Shown here one piece after another: positions 1 to 9,044 of a stretch of DNA of 64,000 nucleotides (position 1 is the first letter of the stretch; each line of letters opens with the position of its first letter). The notes beneath the pieces are model-generated. The model made no database searches and was not told the origin of the DNA. It saw only the letters and a list, made by a program, of their open reading frames with translations. The position numbers were made by a program, and so were the translations under genes. Location of the stretch: the NCBI GenBank assembly GCA_949130495.1, contig OX422215.1, positions 531,757,755-531,821,754 of the forward strand, read 5' to 3'. This DNA is from Sambucus nigra (Eukaryota > Streptophyta > Magnoliopsida > Dipsacales > Adoxaceae).

Positions 1-289
1 TTAGATCATGACTCAAAATTTACCCATTATTTTGTCTCGCGCATTCATTATCTTTGAGTAGTTCAAAATTTACATCATGTCTCAAGAGCCAGTCTAGTGT
101 TGTTTTTTATTCATTGGATAGTGCATTTTCGAATTCCACGCCTTCAAAGGATCTTATTATTGCACCTTTTTGACTTATTAGTGGTGCTTCGGTCTTCAAT
201 TTGTACAACTTTTCTTTGAAAACAGAAAACTGTTAAGAGAAAAAACCATGAGTTTATAAAATTCAAAAGTGCATGTAATGTAAATAAGT

Positions 290-517
290 TTAGGGAGTAA
301 CCATATTATTGGCCTCATTATAGCATAGTGAGGATTGATTTATTTTCAACGGGCGGAGAGAGTCCATATGGACAACTTTATTTATTTCTTTGTAGATAAC
401 TAATAATGTAAAATGGCCTGCATCATCTCCTCCAATTGAATGTCTTATAGGAATGAAAAGAATATAAAAAATTCCAAAAAATTGTATAATGTGTTTTTCA
501 ATCTGTTCTTTCTGCAT
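290..517 (-). pseudogene. Ulp1/C48 protease fragment with His and Asp motifs
   Basis: The minus-strand translation contains GHFTLLVIYKEI followed by VVHMDSLRP. This is the usual C48 spacing of the catalytic His (GHFTLLVI) and Asp (HMDS). C48 proteases use a His-Asp-Cys triad to cleave SUMO or ubiquitin-like tails. The nucleophile Cys normally lies roughly 50-70 residues further on, in a DCG-type motif. I could not find it in the remaining 289 bases, so it is either past the left edge or lost. The fragment ends at a stop directly after a possible splice donor. It belongs with the 578-800 fragment. Confidence 0.65.
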
Positions 518-577
518 TTCATGATCATTTTTTCGAACAGACTCCTGTTAAAAGTAATAGATTTGTTAGTAAGATAA

Positions 578-800
578 TTATGATAATATATATTTTAAAA
601 TGATGGGCAATACTTTAGGTTTTATTTTCCTTACCCAATCATATAAGTTAAAAGAGTGCGTAGGTCGAAGCCCTTTGTTCTTCATTTTTGTCTCCAATAA
701 ATGGGAGAAACATTGAATTGTCTGGTTCGATATTTCTTCGCCTTTTAGCAATTCCTTAATATCGTCTCCGCAAGTGAATGCATCCTCCATCATAAAGAGA
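578..800 (-). pseudogene. N-terminal part of the Ulp1-like module
   Basis: The segment reads MMEDAFTCGDDIKELL then KGEEISNQTIQCFSHLLE. A Gly-Glu followed by an aliphatic/Asn helix leading to a Phe-x-x-Leu-Leu stretch is how the catalytic domain of plant Ulp1-like transposon proteins usually opens, just before the His motif found at 290-517. The rest, to 922 on the minus strand, runs into the palindrome-rich inter-exon sequence and is probably not coding. No stop codon interrupts this piece. The assignment rests on motif pattern only. Confidence 0.45.
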
Positions 801-904
801 CAATTATTGAATTTCAATACAGAAAATAACGTTAGAAGAATAATTGAAACATGTATATAATCTATGATCGTATAATAATATGGGTGTATTTTATCTTTAT
901 GCGT

Positions 905-1165
905 GTACTTTATTAAGTACACGAATAAAGTTCAATACAAAAATGCGTGTACTTCATAAAAATAATCTTGTACTTTATGAAATGGTTGTACTTAACAAAG
1001 TGCACGCATAAAGTTAGATACAAAAATGTGTGTATTCTATGAATATACGTGTACTTTATAAAGTACACGCATAAAGTTAGATGCAACAATGCGTGTACTT
1101 CAAAAAGAGATGCATGTACTTTATAAAGTACACGTGTGCTTTATAAAGTACATGCATAAAGTTCA
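905..1165. repeat. Array of AAAGTACACG/CGTGTACTTT palindromes, block 1
   Basis: About five degenerate units of roughly 55-60 bp carry the arms GCGTGTACTTTATAAAGTACAC, each followed by ATAAAGTTnnATnCAA spacers. Each core folds back on itself and several contain TACACGTG. The block lies between two Ulp1-like coding pieces, in probable intron sequence. Confidence 0.85.
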
Positions 1166-1360
1166 ATACAAAAATAAACAATTAGAAGATTTACCCTGTA
1201 GCGTTCTCCTCCATCAAATATTATTTCAATTTATTCTGGGCATCTTCTTTAAGGTATTTTGAACATTTGTAGATTTTCAGGTTGACTTCATGTGTTGTAT
1301 TTGTTCTGCCCTTTTTATTCTGGATGATGCGAGGGGAATTGAGTGTTCGTGTAGGGACAC

Positions 1361-2950
1361 TGTCGTTGATTTCGGCTCCCTCTCTACATGCAAAAACCTA
1401 AGCTACAACTACACTTGACAAGACAAGAACAACGGTAAGTCGGGTATCGTAAGAAATCCACAGGGAGTGATTGAATTTTAGATTTTAATTGCTTTAAAAC
1501 TTCAGGAATAAAAGTGTAAAATAAATAAAAGAAAAGGTGATGGTTGGGAATGGTGGAAAAAGAAAAAGAGAAGTTACGCTAGACAAAAGTAAAGCGAGGA
1601 TCGGGATCGCATACTACCACACGAATCGAAACAATTACTAATCAGGATTAACGCTCGAAAGCAATTTAATCGCGCATTTTCAATAAGCATAAACATCATA
1701 CAATAAGGAATTCAGTCCAAAGTTGTGAGATTAAACATTTAACGGAAAATGATCACACACGGATCAAATTCGGAGTATCGCTATAAACACTAACGTTGCG
1801 TGACAAAGAAAGTTAAACACATAATAATACAACTTTAATATGCGAGGTTTCAATTAAATGCAATTTTATACAAAACCTAACTTTCGAGGTCCAAACTCGT
1901 AAATGGTGGAACACAAACCCGACCCTATTTATCTAAGGGCACATCATGAACTAAACTAATTTATATTAATTAAACTAGGAAAGCAAGAAATAAATCAAGT
2001 AAACTAATTAATAAAGCATGTAAATTAATCTATAAAGCAAGAATTAAACAAGAATAACTATATTAATGGAGAGGGAAGATGAAAGTACCAATTAAAAATC
2101 CTAAAGGGAGTCGAACCAAGAGAGGAAGAAGAAGAGCTCTCAAATTCCCAAACCCTAAGCTAAACTAACCTAAAATTAATCATATCTTCTCCCAAATGAG
2201 AGAAATGAGTTATATACAAAATATCCCATGGCAAACATGTAAATAAAGAGAAGAAAAACAAAAATCTGCAGGACCGAATCGATTCGGAATTGGGCTGAAT
2301 CGATTCAAAAATAGGGGAAATTCTTATCTGGTATACTGGTGCAAAACGAATCGATTCGGATTTTGGCCGAATAGATTCGCCCGTACAGGTCTGCAATTTT
2401 GCAGTTTTTTCCTGTTTTACCAAAAATGCCGTCATATCTTCGTTATAGCTCGGAATTAGGCACAGTTGGAAGCTACGCGAAGATAAATCAGAGGGATAAA
2501 ACATCCAAGAAGACATTAGGCTAAAAAACCAAAATATAAAAGGACTAAAATTCCCTTGAATGTGCCCTTGAGTGTGAATTTGAAGTAAAAACCATCAAAA
2601 AATGCCATAACTCCTTCGATACAACTCGGATTCATACGCCGTCAGAGGCCACGCAAAGAAACATAAAAGGGATTCAACTTCCGTGAAGATTTTGGGACTC
2701 AAACCCGAATGCTGAAATTACTAAAATTCCCCCGAAGTTGCAAAAGTCGACGAAACTTTTTCGGAAAGCGTCTGAACTTCATACTAAGCATCCAAATACC
2801 TACAAAAGCTCAATTAACCCCTGCAAAACATGTTAGCATAGAAATCCTAGGTTATATGGTTAACGAGCATAAATATAGGTATTAAGATACCCGAGGGGGC
2901 TAATAACGCGTAGGTTAACGGGTGAATTACGCAATATTTGCGTCGTATCA
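1361..2950 (-). repeat. Family-L LTR (copy L1), probably a solo LTR, inserted in the Ulp1 gene
   Basis: This block matches 22119-24123 along its whole length in the same order: 'caaaaacctaagct' near the left end, a cluster of 'ttaattaa/aaagcatg' repeats, 'gagagggaagatga' in the middle, and 'cttcatactaag' then 'aaaagctcaat' near the right end. Read on the minus strand it begins TGATACGACGCAAATATTG, a typical LTR start. A TATA-like TGTATATAAC (about 2211, minus) follows a cluster of GAATCGATTC palindromes (2270-2385). No internal domain, primer site or partner copy adjoins it, so a solo LTR is the simplest reading. The left boundary is uncertain by about 10 bp and no clear target-site duplication was found. 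Confidence 0.65.
2270..2385. repeat. GAATCGATTC palindrome cluster in LTR L1
   Basis: Perfect or near-perfect copies of cGAATCGATTCg occur at about 2276, 2297, 2347 and 2372 (the last degenerate). They sit just upstream, on the LTR's own strand, of a TATA-like box near 2211. The TCGA core is shared with the other LTR palindrome clusters in this window. Confidence 0.8.
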
Positions 2951-2989
2951 CTGGCCTTTATTGTTCTGCACTTTTTTCTTTTAAATATG

Positions 2990-3222
2990 ATAGTAAAAGT
3001 CTTATTGTGTTCATCTACTTTTGACAAACCACAAATAGGATGTGAATATACAAAGAGTTCATCAATCTTGGGCTTCCTATCAACTCTTTCGTGGATTCTC
3101 AAAACCATTGAGTTTTGAATTGAATTTATTTCTCCATCCTTTTTAGATAATGAGGATGACAAATCTTCTATCTTTTTCTTGAGATTATTATTTTCTGCTT
3201 CCTGGTGAAAAGAAAACATCAT
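2990..3222 (-). pseudogene. Coiled-coil segment of the Ulp1 element gene
   Basis: The minus-strand frame gives a charged helix rich in Lys, Asp and Glu (ENNNLKKKIEDLSSSLSKKD) with roughly heptad-spaced Leu/Ile, followed by a more globular stretch. Its place between the N-terminal domain and the Ulp1 protease module suits the linker of such genes. No motif identifies it further. Its 3' side abuts the inserted LTR at 2950. Confidence 0.4.
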
Positions 3223-3269
3223 GTTTAAATATTAAACATTCCATAAACCTCAATGATAATAAACAAAAT

Positions 3270-3440
3270 GTGCATGTACTTTATTAAGCTATGCATGTGC
3301 ATTCATTATTGAAAAGAAGACCAAAGTACATGTGGAAATTTTCAATATACAAGTAAATGTAAAAATAATTCCACGTGTACTTTTGGGTGATATTCGTGTA
3401 CTTTGTTTAGAAAATTACTACTTGTACTCTATAGAAAAAT
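3270..3440. repeat. GTGTACTTT palindrome array, block 2
   Basis: Degenerate copies of TGCATGTACTTT, CCACGTGTACTTTT and TTCGTGTACTTTG separate two coding islands. The motif is the same as in block 1 but more decayed. Confidence 0.65.
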
Positions 3441-3648
3441 GATACAACTTTATTTTAATAAAAAGTACCTTTTCAACTCTTTTAAATTCGGACTGTTCAA
3501 GATCCAGCAACAATGTCCCATTTTTTACATCTCCATCTCTCAATTTTTGCACTACATCTTCATAATTATTTTTTAGATTTTGATTACTGTCAGACATAAA
3601 TGATTTTTTTTGTTCCAAAATTCTGGATGTTTCAAACTGTTTTCTCAA
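3418..3648 (-). pseudogene. Second coiled-coil segment of the Ulp1 element gene
   Basis: The minus frame gives RKQFETSRILEQKKSF then NQNLKNNYEDVVQKLRDGD, an uninterrupted charged helical stretch with regularly spaced Leu. It lies between the Lys-rich piece at 3965-4168 and the coiled coil at 2990-3222. A plausible splice context flanks it, with palindrome array on the left. No enzymatic motif is present. Confidence 0.4.
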
Positions 3649-3964
3649 TAACTAATACAGTTGTTTAATTCTATTTGAGTAATTCATGTGGCTTGATCAA
3701 GCTTTTCTTTCAAAGAATTGTTTAACAAGACAAGTTGGGTATTTTCCACCTCCAACTTATTTATTAACTCTTTTCCTTTCAAAAGGTTGGAATTCTTCAG
3801 CTTCAACTTCTTTATTTCGTCTTGAGCTTCCAAAAGTGAATTATTATATACCTACAACTGTACATTCACAATGGTAAGCTCTCCACCTCCAAAGAGGCCA
3901 CCTTCTTTTGTGCACAATCAAGGGCTTCAACTGCTTTAGATAGTTGGTTATTTTTCTCTAATAA

Positions 3965-4168
3965 TTACCTTTTCAAACAAGTAATTTGTTCCTCCAAATT
4001 AACCTTCTTAGGCATTTCAGCATCTGTTGGTTTAATAATTTCCTTTGGTTGATCATTTTTCTTCTTTTTCTTTGGACTCACAATGTTTTTAAAAGGGAAT
4101 ATACTAACCTGATGAAAACTCTTTGTCATTAAAATCTTCAATAACTTTTTCTGACGATGAATCAACAT
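3965..4168 (-). pseudogene. Lys-rich linker exon of the Ulp1 element gene
   Basis: The frame contains SPKKKKKNDQPKEIIKPTDA followed by a short amphipathic helix. The run of five lysines resembles a nuclear localisation signal, which would suit a transposon-encoded nuclear protein. Nothing else identifies it. Confidence 0.35.
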
Positions 4169-4454
4169 GTATAGAACTTCCTGTAAAAATGTTCAAAGAG
4201 TAACTGGGCCCTTCAAACTGAGATTCTCTTTGTACAAAACTGTCTTACAAGCTGATTTAATTGTAGCCTCCTTCAAATTTGCTGTTGCGATGTCATTCTT
4301 CACAAACCAATCTCTCAAAGAATACAATTTCCACCTCAGGAATTTTGGCATCTTATCTTTAATTTTTCAACAGGAAGAATAATATCCAATTTCTCACATG
4401 CCCAATACTGTGATCATGCAAAAAACAAAATGATATTAATAATTATATTACCTA

Positions 4455-4880
4455 GTTATTCATAATTGAAAGTACACGTGATTTTTACAAAATACACGTA
4501 AAGTTAAATGTGTACTTTGTAAATATAACAAGTGTATTTTGAAAGTACACGCAATTTTTACAAAGTAAACGTGTACTTTGTCAATATAAGTTCACGTGTA
4601 CTTTATAAAGTACACTTGTTATATTTACAAAACATATAACAAGTGTATTTTGTTTGAAAGTACACATGATTTTTACAAAGTACACGTGTAATTTATAAAG
4701 TACACTTGTTATATTTACAAGACATAGTACACGTGTACTTTGTAAAATACACTTGTTATGTCATGTGTATTTTCAAAATACACCTGATATTAATAAAGTA
4801 CACGCATGAATTGGTTTAAATATCACGTGTACTTAAAAAAAATCACTTGTACTTTAATAGTACACGTGATTTTTACAAAG
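4455..4880. repeat. TACACGTGTACTTT palindrome array, block 3 (largest)
   Basis: More than ten copies of ACACGTGTACTTTRTAAA and its reverse complement run almost continuously, spaced by AT-rich 'cttgttatatttacaa' linkers. Many contain a CACGTG hexamer. The block lies between the 3965-4168 and 4915-5178 coding pieces and is the densest example of the motif in the window. Confidence 0.85.
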
Positions 4881-4914
4881 TAAACATGATTATTGGTTTG
4901 TATATTTATAAATA

Positions 4915-5178
4915 TCAGGATGTTGTTTTGCTCACCAGTAGAAAAATGACACATCCACTTGTTGTGCTAGGTTTTGAACTTGCTGTTTTGTCAAGTAAAT
5001 TGATGAGAAACTCATGCACAACAGATGCCCAATCATATCCATTCATTTTATCAATAATGTTGATGTATTTTACAAAAAAATCTGCTAGTGTGAAGTTTGA
5101 GTTTGAGAAAAACAACATGGTCAAGAAGTGGAGACAAACAAGTTTTACAAAATCGGTAATGCCTTCGTCTGTGTCCAA
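4915..5178 (-). pseudogene. Helical N-terminal-region exon of the Ulp1 element gene
   Basis: The minus-strand frame has FVKLVCLHFLTMLFF, then YDWASVVHEFLINLLDK, then TTSGCVIFLLV. The order (hydrophobic helix, Tyr/Asn-x-Trp-Ala-x-x-Val with a following helix, Ser-Gly-Cys then hydrophobic) matches the helical domain found before the protease in plant Ulp1/PMD-type transposon proteins. It sits directly downstream of the 5216-5716 exon on the minus strand. No stop falls within it. Confidence 0.45.
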
Positions 5179-5215
5179 CTAGACCGATTTCTTCAAACCT
5201 GAAAATATGTCTGAC

Positions 5216-5716
5216 TTACTTATTTTTTTTGAAGTAACGTGCAAGAAATGCAGGTCTTTGAGACGTAGTCAGTCTCTTTTTCAGTTCTATTGATTTTCTC
5301 CCCTCAACCATTGGTATGCCAAATAATGCACTTATATCTATTGGCATTATTTCAATCCTACTCTTCATATCGAAACTTTTGGTTTCCTTATTGTACATAT
5401 TGATAATTGATAGAATATTTTTATCTGTCTTCTTGTGGTCCACTTTTACTACTTCCCCTCTGTAGTAGGCATTGAAAAGCTCCCATAATGGAGTCTTCTT
5501 AAGAAGTTCAATATGCTTATTGTTTATTTTCTCTTTAATCTGACCAAAATCATGAAGAAAGCTAACAACATTTGACTGATACTGGTCATTCTTCTTTGCA
5601 GCACGAGTAGGTTTCAATGCCACACTATCACTAAAACTAGAACTGGATGAAGAACTATCTTCAAAACTGCTCTTTTTTTGGTTCTTTCCTTTTCTCGCCT
5701 TCATCTTCATCCCCAT
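5216..5716 (-). pseudogene. N-terminal exon (Ser/Lys-rich tail plus PMD-like domain)
   Basis: The frame encodes 166 residues. It starts with a basic, Ser-rich tail (KARKGKNQKKSSFEDSSSSS), then LLKKTPLWELFNAYYRGEV and later MPIDISALFGIPMVEGRK. The 'LLxxTPL' opening and the 'xIxxxDISALFGIPMxEGRK' ending are how the domain preceding Ulp1 in plant transposon genes is laid out, close to the PMD pattern of 'TLxDVxxxxGLPxxG'. It begins at the Met at 5716 with no upstream coding in frame. It is the best preserved piece of this gene. Confidence 0.5.
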
Positions 5717-5984
5717 TCTATTGATCTATAAATAAAATTTAAATTACGAAACTATAATGATATGTACAAAAAATAAAATACATGCAAATTAGAATAAAAC
5801 ATAGACTAAAACAATAAAAAACAAGCGTATTTAACAAATATACATGCAATATTCTCACAAATAATTCATACAAGTCTCAATAAAATACATGCTAAAGGCG
5901 GTAACATATATCGTCCATTTCATGGTAATACCTAACAGAGGTTGTTCGACAAGTCAAAAACCAAGATTCTCTCTTCCTAACATA

Positions 5985-6335
5985 TTAGTGATACAATAGC
6001 TCCATGCTAAAAGCGCCAACATTATCAAAAACCCTTAAGTAATACTGCTCAATTCGTTTAGATAAATCCTTCGCTTTCGATTCGGTTACTTGAAGCCGTT
6101 GCACATTAAAAGTGCACTTAATGTCTTCATAGTAGTTGTAGAAACCAAGTAACCTTTTAGCTCTATCATTCATGCGAAGGAGAAAATGAATTTCGTCATC
6201 ATTAGTACTATTAACTGTGAATGTGAAAGGTTTTGTATTGTTAAGATCATCAAATGTGCAAGCAACAGTTTTATAATTGAACATGCTTGATGGTATGATT
6301 CCTAAACAATAACATAACAATATAAAAAAGTACAC
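5985..6335 (-). pseudogene. Duplicated small exon, copy 1
   Basis: It shares 'NDDEI-x5-6-ND-x4-RLxGF-x-YYxDI' and then QVTESKAKDL with the piece at 7346-7540. The shared span is about 50 residues at moderate identity, so an exon-sized segment was duplicated. The N-terminal residues shown by an ATG at 6335 run into repeat sequence and are probably not coding. Function is unknown. Its place upstream of the Ser-rich exon suggests it is a 5' part of the Ulp1 gene, or of a neighbouring gene with the same orientation. Confidence 0.4.
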
Positions 6336-6480
6336 TCATAATACATAATAGTACATGCATATTGGATTTAACAAATTCAATTTTAATGTGCATGTACTTT
6401 GTGAATTTTGCGTGTACTTTAAAAAACTCAAAGCAAAAATCCCAAAGTACACACAAAAATCCCAAAGTACATGCAAAAAG
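6320..6480. repeat. GTGTACTTT/AAAGTACAC motifs, block 4
   Basis: AAAAGTACAC, GCATGTACTTTGTG and GCGTGTACTTT are followed by two tandem copies of a 24-bp 'caaaaatcccaaagtacaygc' unit. A further decayed patch of the motif occurs at 7500-7580. Confidence 0.7.
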
Positions 6481-6503
6481 CCAACTTTCACGCAACAATA
6501 AAG

Positions 6504-6905
6504 CACTTTAAAATACATACAACGATAAATAAATGCCGCTGACGCGGACCACAATTAATATAGGAGATAGACAAATACATCATGGCATATTTTATTCAAA
6601 ATATGTACAACTTTTGATATAAAATATAAATACATTGTCGTGTACAAAAATATAAAAAACCCAAAGTAACCATCACATTCTCTAATATCTTTGACCTTAT
6701 ACAACACTTTAAAATACATACAATGATAAATAAATGCCGCTGACACGGACTACAATTAATATAGGAGATAGACAAATACATGATGGCATATTTTATTCAA
6801 AATATGTACAACTTTTGATATAAAATACATATACATTGTTGTGTACAAAAATCTAACAAACCTAAAGTAACCATCACATTCTCTAATATCTTTGGCCCCA
6901 CATGT
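6504..6905. repeat. Tandem duplication, 201-bp period
   Basis: Two adjacent copies share 'cactttaaaatacatac', 'aaatgccgctgac', 'ggagatagacaaatacat' and 'cacattctctaatatcttt' at the same spacing (first copy 6504-6704, second 6705-6905). A partial third copy ('cacattctctaatatctttg' and the following 60 bp) is seen at 7212-7290. The minus-strand frame over these units reads CLTCGAKDIRECDGY, so a small Cys-containing exon may have been duplicated. Confidence 0.85.
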
Positions 6906-6984
6906 AAGACACTGAGAAATTCTATTAGGAAATCCCAAAGTCAGATTTGTCATTCACTATGCGCTCCAATTACTTTTACAGATA

Positions 6985-7168
6985 GAGGGATAAATATCTT
7001 TCATACTTGCATCGCAATACTTGCAGTTCCTTGCCTGACGACGCTTGGATGTTGAATCAACGCTCTTTAAGAGCTTTGATTCAACATCAGCGTTGATTCA
7101 ACATCCAAACATCGTCAAACAAGGAACTGCAAGTATTGCGATGCAAGTATGAAAGATATGTATCCCTC
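6985..7168. repeat. 184-bp near-perfect inverted repeat (hairpin)
   Basis: The left arm 6985-7064 and right arm 7089-7168 are reverse complements with only a few mismatches over about 80 bp, separated by a 24-bp spacer. A second, inner pairing (7049-7060 with 7077-7088) is possible. The left arm on the minus strand encodes RNCKYCDASMKDI, so one arm derives from the element's own coding sequence and the other is an inverted copy. Confidence 0.9.
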
Positions 7169-7345
7169 ACATTCTCTCATGTACGAAAATCAGAGTAACT
7201 CAAAGTAACCTTCACATTCTCTAATATCTTTGGCCCCACATGTAAGACACTGAGAAGTTTTATTAGGAAATCCCATTAGTGGATTTGTCACTTCACTGCA
7301 CACTCCAATTTCATTTATAGATAGTTTCTTTGCCCCACATGTAAT

Positions 7346-7540
7346 TCATTTTGCTAAATCCTTCGCTTTCGATTCAGTTACTTGAAGCTTTTGCACATCA
7401 AAAGAGAAATTAATGTCTTTATAGTAGTAGAAAAAACCAAATAATCTATTCACTATATCATTAATGCAAAGGGGAAAACAAATTTCATCATCATTAAAAC
7501 AAAAAAGTACATGCATATTGGATTTTGAAAGTACACACAA
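7346..7540 (-). pseudogene. Duplicated small exon, copy 2
   Basis: This copy aligns with 5985-6335 across 'NDDEICF...LFGFFYYYKDI...VTESKAKDL'. The final Lys lies where a splice donor would fall. It has no stop within the shared span. Function is unknown, as for copy 1. The 201-bp tandem repeats and the hairpin lie between the two copies, so the whole 6.0-7.5 kb interval is a locally rearranged part of the gene. Confidence 0.4.
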
Positions 7541-7599
7541 AATTCACAGAGTATACGCAATAAAACAGGGATGTACATGTACATTATTCAAATCATGCA

Positions 7600-8129
7600 A
7601 ATAGTGTGTTTTGCATTTAAAATCAGGGCAACAAATGTATTTTTTCATATCATGAGGAAGAAGAATGTGATTTGATCAGTCTATGTGTAATGTCTACAAA
7701 TTTATACATTACAAAACTTAAGAATATATGTATATGAGAAGGTATCCATACTTGTTAGTGGTGTTTGGAAGAATTTGATTGAGAATTTGAAATGCTTGGT
7801 AGAATTTCAATGATTAGGGTTCAATCCCTTTAACTTCTGTGAAGTGTGTTTGTATTGGAATTTAGGGGTATTTATATGTGGTTGTTGACCAAATTTTGAT
7901 TGAGGATGAGAATCATTTTGGTGTTTTGATCGAAGAGACAGTATGGTTAGGGTTTTTATCGAAGAGGGTTTTTGGTGCTTCGTTTTCTGAAAAGTGCAAT
8001 TCAATTTTTGAAAAGTGCATTTTTGTTTTAATTTTGGGGTATATATATGTTGGACCTAATCGTTTAAAATTTGTTGGGCCCAATTTTTTAGTCCAAAATT
8101 GTTAGTCCAAGGACTAGACGTAAAAAGTC
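7600..8129. other. Spacer upstream of the minus-strand Ulp1 gene
   Basis: No coding sequence is convincing here. Read on the minus strand it looks like a short plant 5' region: an AT-rich stretch, then a pyrimidine/A-rich leader ending in 'ccaaacaccactaac' before an ATG near 7755. The ATG opens only 15 codons, possibly spliced. The promoter assignment is weak. Confidence 0.3.
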
Positions 8130-9039
8130 CATTTTTTACGAGTGTTTCTAAGGGTACCACAAAAATTGCTTCAAAATACCATAACTTTTTTTACTCCAAA
8201 ATACCACTTAATTTTAATAGTTACTTCCGAATACCACAAAATGGTTACTACATATTTAAAGTGTTAAAATTCATTTACACATTTCCCTCCATCTCTCTAC
8301 ATATTCAAACCTTCAAACCTTTCATCTTCCCCTTCCAAACCTTTCATCTTCAAGTAAAGATTAAGCTAATCAGGTTGGTACATTGAACAAAATAACCTTT
8401 CATCTTCAAATGAACTAAATGAGTTTAACCTTTTAATTACCCTATTTTATATATTTATATATATATATATATATATATATACCTGTTTACGATTTTTATT
8501 CACCACCAAAATCCAAGGTTATAAACGAACCAACGAAAGCTTCTAAATAATCTTATTGAACTGTTCGATAGTCCATTTCCACAAAAGGTTCGAACTATAT
8601 GAATTCAATACCTTGATTATTGAAATCAAAACTCATCAATCCGTTGAATTTTGTTTGAACTGTTTGGACGAAAGATTCCAAACGTGTTGTGCGATTTTAA
8701 TTTTTTTGCAATCAAAACGAACATTGGCTTGTTTAATTTTCTTAAGTGTCAAACTAGGGTTTCAATTGGGGTATAAATAACACGAAATAATTGCATTGAT
8801 TCGCCATGTTTATAACGAATCAATGCAATCAGAACTAGGGTTTCATTCGTCATGTTTACCCCTAATTATTAGATTTTATTCGCTATGTTTATGCTGAATG
8901 CATTCAATTATTTCGGTGTGACCATAGCGAATGAACTATCATATGTCGACATATTTATATCGAATCGTCACTACACATTCGCTATGTTTATGTCGAATAC
9001 AAATTGAAACCTGAATGTTTTATATGTTAAGAACTCATT
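8130..9039. other. AT-rich flank of the PMD segment, with TA microsatellite and repeated motif
   Basis: At 8152-8250 'aaaataccac/aaaataccat' recurs several times in a form resembling a DNA-transposon end, but no matching inverted end was found. A (TA)n run lies at about 8450-8480. From 8800 to 9000 the motif 'attcgctatgtttat' recurs about four times, each followed at a short distance by 'cgaat', making loose inverted pairs. G1 is inserted at 9045, so this segment was once contiguous with 18978 onward. No gene is supported. Confidence 0.5.
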
Positions 9040-9044
9040 GTTAT
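9040..9044. repeat. Target-site duplication of G1 (left copy, GTTAT)
   Basis: GTTAT directly precedes the first LTR base and is repeated immediately after the other LTR at 18978-18982. The five-base perfect match proves G1 inserted as one unit and fixes both ends. Confidence 0.9.

Larger units (their letters stand above)
1..7760 (-). mobile_element. Decayed multi-exon Ulp1-protease transposon gene (left end outside window)
   Basis: Minus-strand coding islands lie in a plausible order. From right to left they are a duplicated small exon (7346-7540 and 5985-6335), a Ser/Lys-rich N-terminal domain (5216-5716), a hydrophobic helical segment (4915-5178), a Lys-rich and coiled-coil middle (3965-4168, 3418-3648, 2990-3222), and a Ulp1-type cysteine protease module (578-800, 290-517). 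Plant Mutator-like transposons often carry genes of this build, so I infer an element-borne gene, not a cellular SUMO protease. No complete exon chain or terminal inverted repeat was established. A promoter-like region may lie near 7760-8060 (minus). The gene is interrupted by an LTR at 1361-2950 and runs off the left edge. Confidence 0.6.

Noticed and set aside
1351..2955. CTGTC/CTGGC as a target duplication of LTR L1
   Set aside because: One mismatch, and it would force an LTR start without TG. The L2 candidate CGGTC/CGGTT has the same problem. The boundaries are left approximate.
905..4880. CRISPR-like array of repeats
   Set aside because: Units are degenerate, overlapping palindromes without unique spacers, in plant DNA.
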